Source of the DNA: Saturnia japonica
Lineage: Eukaryota; Arthropoda; Insecta; Lepidoptera; Saturniidae
Length of the DNA stretch: 64,000 bases
Reading direction: 5' to 3'
NCBI GenBank assembly: GCA_033032175.1
Contig: CM065329.1
Location: forward strand, 9,492,985-9,556,984
How positions within the stretch are numbered: position 1 is the first letter of the stretch; every line of letters begins with the position of its first letter. Shown here in pieces: positions 61,263-64,000 of the stretch. A program made the position numbers and the translations under genes. Under the pieces are notes generated by a model. The model had not been told where the DNA came from and made no database searches. It was given only the letters and a program-made list of their open reading frames with translations.

Positions 61263-62073
61263 ATATTGGGAGAGTAAAGTTACTATACCATATTCCTGGA
61301 ATTTGTACTTTATTGAAACGTGACGTCTCATGCTGTATATTGCTTGTATTGCCCACTTTTGTAATATGAATAACATATCTATAACTCAATATTATGAAAT
61401 ATGTTAAGTATATGAAAAATATACTATATATTATATACTAATTGTAACTGTTATTATAACATTTCTTATACATTAATAATTGAATTTGTTGCATACTTAT
61501 GAAATGAACTTATGAAATATGTATGAAAATAAGTTAAAGTAGGATGATAATTTACTTCACATTCAATTTTTTCATGTAAATTATGATAAATGAATATAAA
61601 AAAAAATTCTTTGTATCTTAATAATCAATTTCCAGCCAATAACAATATAAACCCTTAATGCTACTTTCAGCACAAGTTCATTTCCCCATTTGATGCTATA
61701 AATACCAAGAAAAAAAAACTGAATATCAATGTAATTGTATAGTCAAATTAGAGGCACATATACACATTTATCATCAATAGACTATATAACATTGACGCAA
61801 CAACATTCCTTACAAAACTAAAAACATATAAACTATTTTTGTATTATGTTAGATTTATACTTTTGTTTTTCCAAAAAAATCATTTTAGAAAAGTCACAGA
61901 CTTGGGATTTCTAGTAGTTTATGGTTATTATCAAAAATACCTGAGTACTACTAAATTATTTTGTCTTATGTTCAATAATACAATAAGAATTAACCACATC
62001 CTTATAATTAAGAAATATTTCAATTGAGCAATATTTCAGTGTCAATCAATTTGTCAAGTAATTAAAAGTAATG

Positions 62074-62880
62074 TTAAATATTTTCATGGTTTCCCATAAT
62101 AATATCCATAATGCTTGCATACTGTGTATTGTATGAAGTTGGTTGTTGCAACTTTTCTTTAATCAAATCACATGGTGACTTTGTGTTGAAATCAAATCTG
62201 ATTACTTTGTTTTGTTGTATCTTTACTTTTAGGTATGGTGCAGCAACTGGTCTTAACCTTGCAGTCAGTACTTTACCAAAAGGTGAACACTTAACCTTAT
62301 TAACTTTTTGTTTTAAAACATATGAAATATCAGTCTGACATGGTAATATAGGGGGTAGTTTCTTATCATGTAGTGATTCCTCAGTTTCAGATAATTCACA
62401 AACCTCATCAAATTGTTTATTGTTTTCAAGCAATAAAGATTCAAAGGAACTACTGCTACTAGTTAATGCTTCAGTTGGTTTTGGTATCGCTACAGGCGTT
62501 TGAATTGCTGCCAATAAATCTATTACATACTCATTGTCTTTCTCTTCTTGGAGGGCCAGCTTATTCATTTCTTGTTCTAAACGTTGCCTCTCTTTTTGTT
62601 CTTTACGTTCTCTAGCTTTGACCATGTTAGATATTTGGTCAGCGAGAACCTTTTCTATTGGACTTTCCGAGACGCAGTATTTCGGTAAGGAAAGTTTTTC
62701 TTCGGGTGAAATTACGCAAGGATTCGATAAAACGCTTTGTACATCACTTAAAAACGGTGTTGGTATAGATTCAGGTGGCGTGCCTTCTACAGTGGCCGAG
62801 TTTATATCTTCTACGTTGTATTTTGTTAAATGATTAGCTACTAAATCTAGTAGCGATGTGTATGAACTGGCGTCACTCAT
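62074..62880 (-). CDS. Uncharacterised 268-aa protein, possibly HBS1/SKI7-like adaptor
   Basis: The single open frame starts ATG at 62880 and stops at 62074. It is host-like in codon use and has no transposon motif. The N-terminus (MSDASSYTSLLDLVANHL) is followed by a Pro/Ser-rich part and a charged coiled coil at about residues 85-115 (KARERKEQKERQRLEQEMNK). After a Ser run come a conserved-looking C-terminal part with CSPFGKVLTARLRP and IRFDFNTKSPCDLIKEKL. The last phrase resembles the FDF-TPSPDD motif of HBS1/SKI7 family N-terminal regions, which link ribosome rescue or the Ski complex to the exosome. This is a weak guess; no GTPase domain is present. It could also be a first exon. Confidence 0.6.
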   Translation of the reverse strand: MSDASSYTSLLDLVANHLTKYNVEDINSATVEGTPPESIPTPFLSDVQSVLSNPCVISPEEKLSLPKYCVSESPIEKVLADQISNMVKARERKEQKERQRLEQEMNKLALQEEKDNEYVIDLLAAIQTPVAIPKPTEALTSSSSSFESLLLENNKQFDEVCELSETEESLHDKKLPPILPCQTDISYVLKQKVNKVKCSPFGKVLTARLRPVAAPYLKVKIQQNKVIRFDFNTKSPCDLIKEKLQQPTSYNTQYASIMDIIMGNHENI

Positions 62881-62976
62881 TGTGGGTTTTATTATAGTCT
62901 ATTTATTCAAAACTTGTAATAATAATCAAAACATAATAATATCAGTATTAATTAACTTTACACCCGAATTTATAAC

Positions 62977-63000
62977 TACTTGTACATCTAATAGTCTGTG
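62977..63000 (+). mobile_element. 24-bp micro-insertion with 8-bp target duplication (copy 2)
   Basis: Identical to the unit at 60018-60041. It is flanked by TTTATAAC at 62969-62976 and 63001-63008. It lies about 100 bp upstream of the 62074-62880 gene start. Confidence 0.85.
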
Positions 63001-63023
63001 TTTATAACAACAAATATATTATC

Positions 63024-63660
63024 AGTGTTGCCAACACTGTATTTAGAAATAGAGCTAGAAGGTTATGAAAAAGGAGCTAATTACTTATAGTTAAAAAGAG
63101 CTAAATAAAAATGTATATGGAAATAACATTTTAATCAATGGCTTATACTGACATATAAGACAAACAAAGATCAAAGATCTTAACGTATACGATAATGTCT
63201 AATATTCTTAAAAGATAATGCGAAATATTTCTAAGTTCTAAGACAGTATTTACAAATTGGCAAATGTCAGATAAAATATGATTAATTATCGTCATCAGAA
63301 CAATCATTTATTAAATTTATAAATGCTATTCCACTTGTAGTTGGTTCTTCTTCATTCGCCCTTGAGTTTTCGTAAGTTACCATTGTACCTATTTCTTTAA
63401 ATACATCTTTCGGCAATTCAAGCTGTGACAACATTTTTTGACTCGTCGTAATCCTGATTTGATCGTGATCCTGATCCTGTTTGTTTCGTAATTAGTTCTT
63501 GATAATATTAAACTGACTAATACCCTTTCAACTTTAGCGTTAGACCAGGGCAAAGAAATTATTGAAAGAGCGAAAGAACACAATTCTTTGAAAGGATTCA
63601 TGTCAGCCACATCTTTGCATAGTAAGGCCGGATACAGTGTTTCACCAACCATCAGTGCGT
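63024..63660 (-). pseudogene. hAT element relic (terminal repeat and dimerisation domain)
   Basis: CAGTGTTGCCAACACTG near 63024-63040 looks like a hAT terminal inverted repeat. On the minus strand 63652-63389 encodes FKELCSFALSIISLPWSNAK plus VERVL, the hAT C-terminal dimerisation signature, then degenerates. The other end was not found. 63670-64000 holds nothing I recognise. Confidence 0.55.
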
Positions 63661-64000
63661 ATGATCCGTCCTGATGGTACCTATTAAACGACCGTCAGTT
63701 TGTAGCTTTCAGTGCTTTACTATCTTCGTAAACGTGTAAGGAACAGAAGAACGAGTAAGGAACGTACACCTAATCGCCACCCAAAGAGCATTTCAAGAGG
63801 AATTCACTACTTTATATTGATTATTGCGCGAAGATGAAGATTTTTTTTATTAATTCGGAATGTCGATCAAAAGTATTGATGAATTATAAGCGAAATTACA
63901 AGACAACTTAAAACATCAACCTTATATCACCTGTGGAAAGACTTTTTTTGACGATAATACACATATCCGTGTGGTCGGTTTACCGGTCGGTGAAGCACTG

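Overview
This looks like a nuclear window from an insect, most likely a moth or butterfly. The DNA is AT-rich, the genes have GT-AG introns, and nearly all space between exons is transposon-derived. The families include BEL/Pao LTR elements, Jockey and RTE LINEs, non-autonomous Helitrons with CTAG ends, PIF/Harbinger, mariner, hAT and a tRNA-like SINE, in the styles common in Lepidoptera. No rRNA, tRNA, CRISPR or bacterial operon structure was seen.

Layout. 1-700: repeat copies, including an 80-bp LINE 3'-end insertion. 701-8007: an apparently intact, very young BEL/Pao element (identical-looking LTRs, 5-bp target duplication, one open gag-pol frame). 8.0-11.1 kb: AT-rich DNA with a possible old LTR. 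11.1-12.2 kb: a 58-bp tandem array. 12.2-19.2 kb (minus strand): a seven-exon gene ending in a piggyBac-type transposase. 19.3-26.6 kb: decayed LINEs, Helitrons and small repeats. 26.6-36.5 kb: a BEL-type LTR split by a Jockey-clade LINE, which itself holds a duplicated RT segment and a poly-C/poly-T block. 38.1-46.5 kb (plus strand): a four-exon zinc-finger gene with Harbinger, Helitron, mariner and LINE relics in its introns. 47-52 kb: repeats and a hAT relic. 52.9-58.0 kb (minus strand): a deleted BEL/Pao element between two 1.46-kb direct repeats. 59.4-61.3 kb: repeats and LINE 3' ends. 62.1-62.9 kb (minus strand): a single-exon gene. 63.0-63.7 kb: a hAT relic.

Main result. The minus-strand piggyBac gene and the plus-strand zinc-finger gene are head-to-head paralogues. 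Their first three exons align, with the same intron phases (0, 0, 2) and similar splice junctions. After exon 3 one continues into a piggyBac transposase that keeps three catalytic Asp, and the other into a C2H2 array whose first finger is split by the intron. Both spliced frames are open (838 and 513 aa predicted). This looks like a host-transposase fusion that arose after gene duplication.

A second unusual signal is a family of minute insertions (24, 24 and 57 bp), each flanked by its own perfect 8-bp target duplication. One also has an unoccupied counterpart site in the same window. Several other features (exact RT duplication, homopolymer block, 1.46-kb repeats around the second BEL element) may be assembly artefacts. 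All homologies come from reading the sequence; no search was run.
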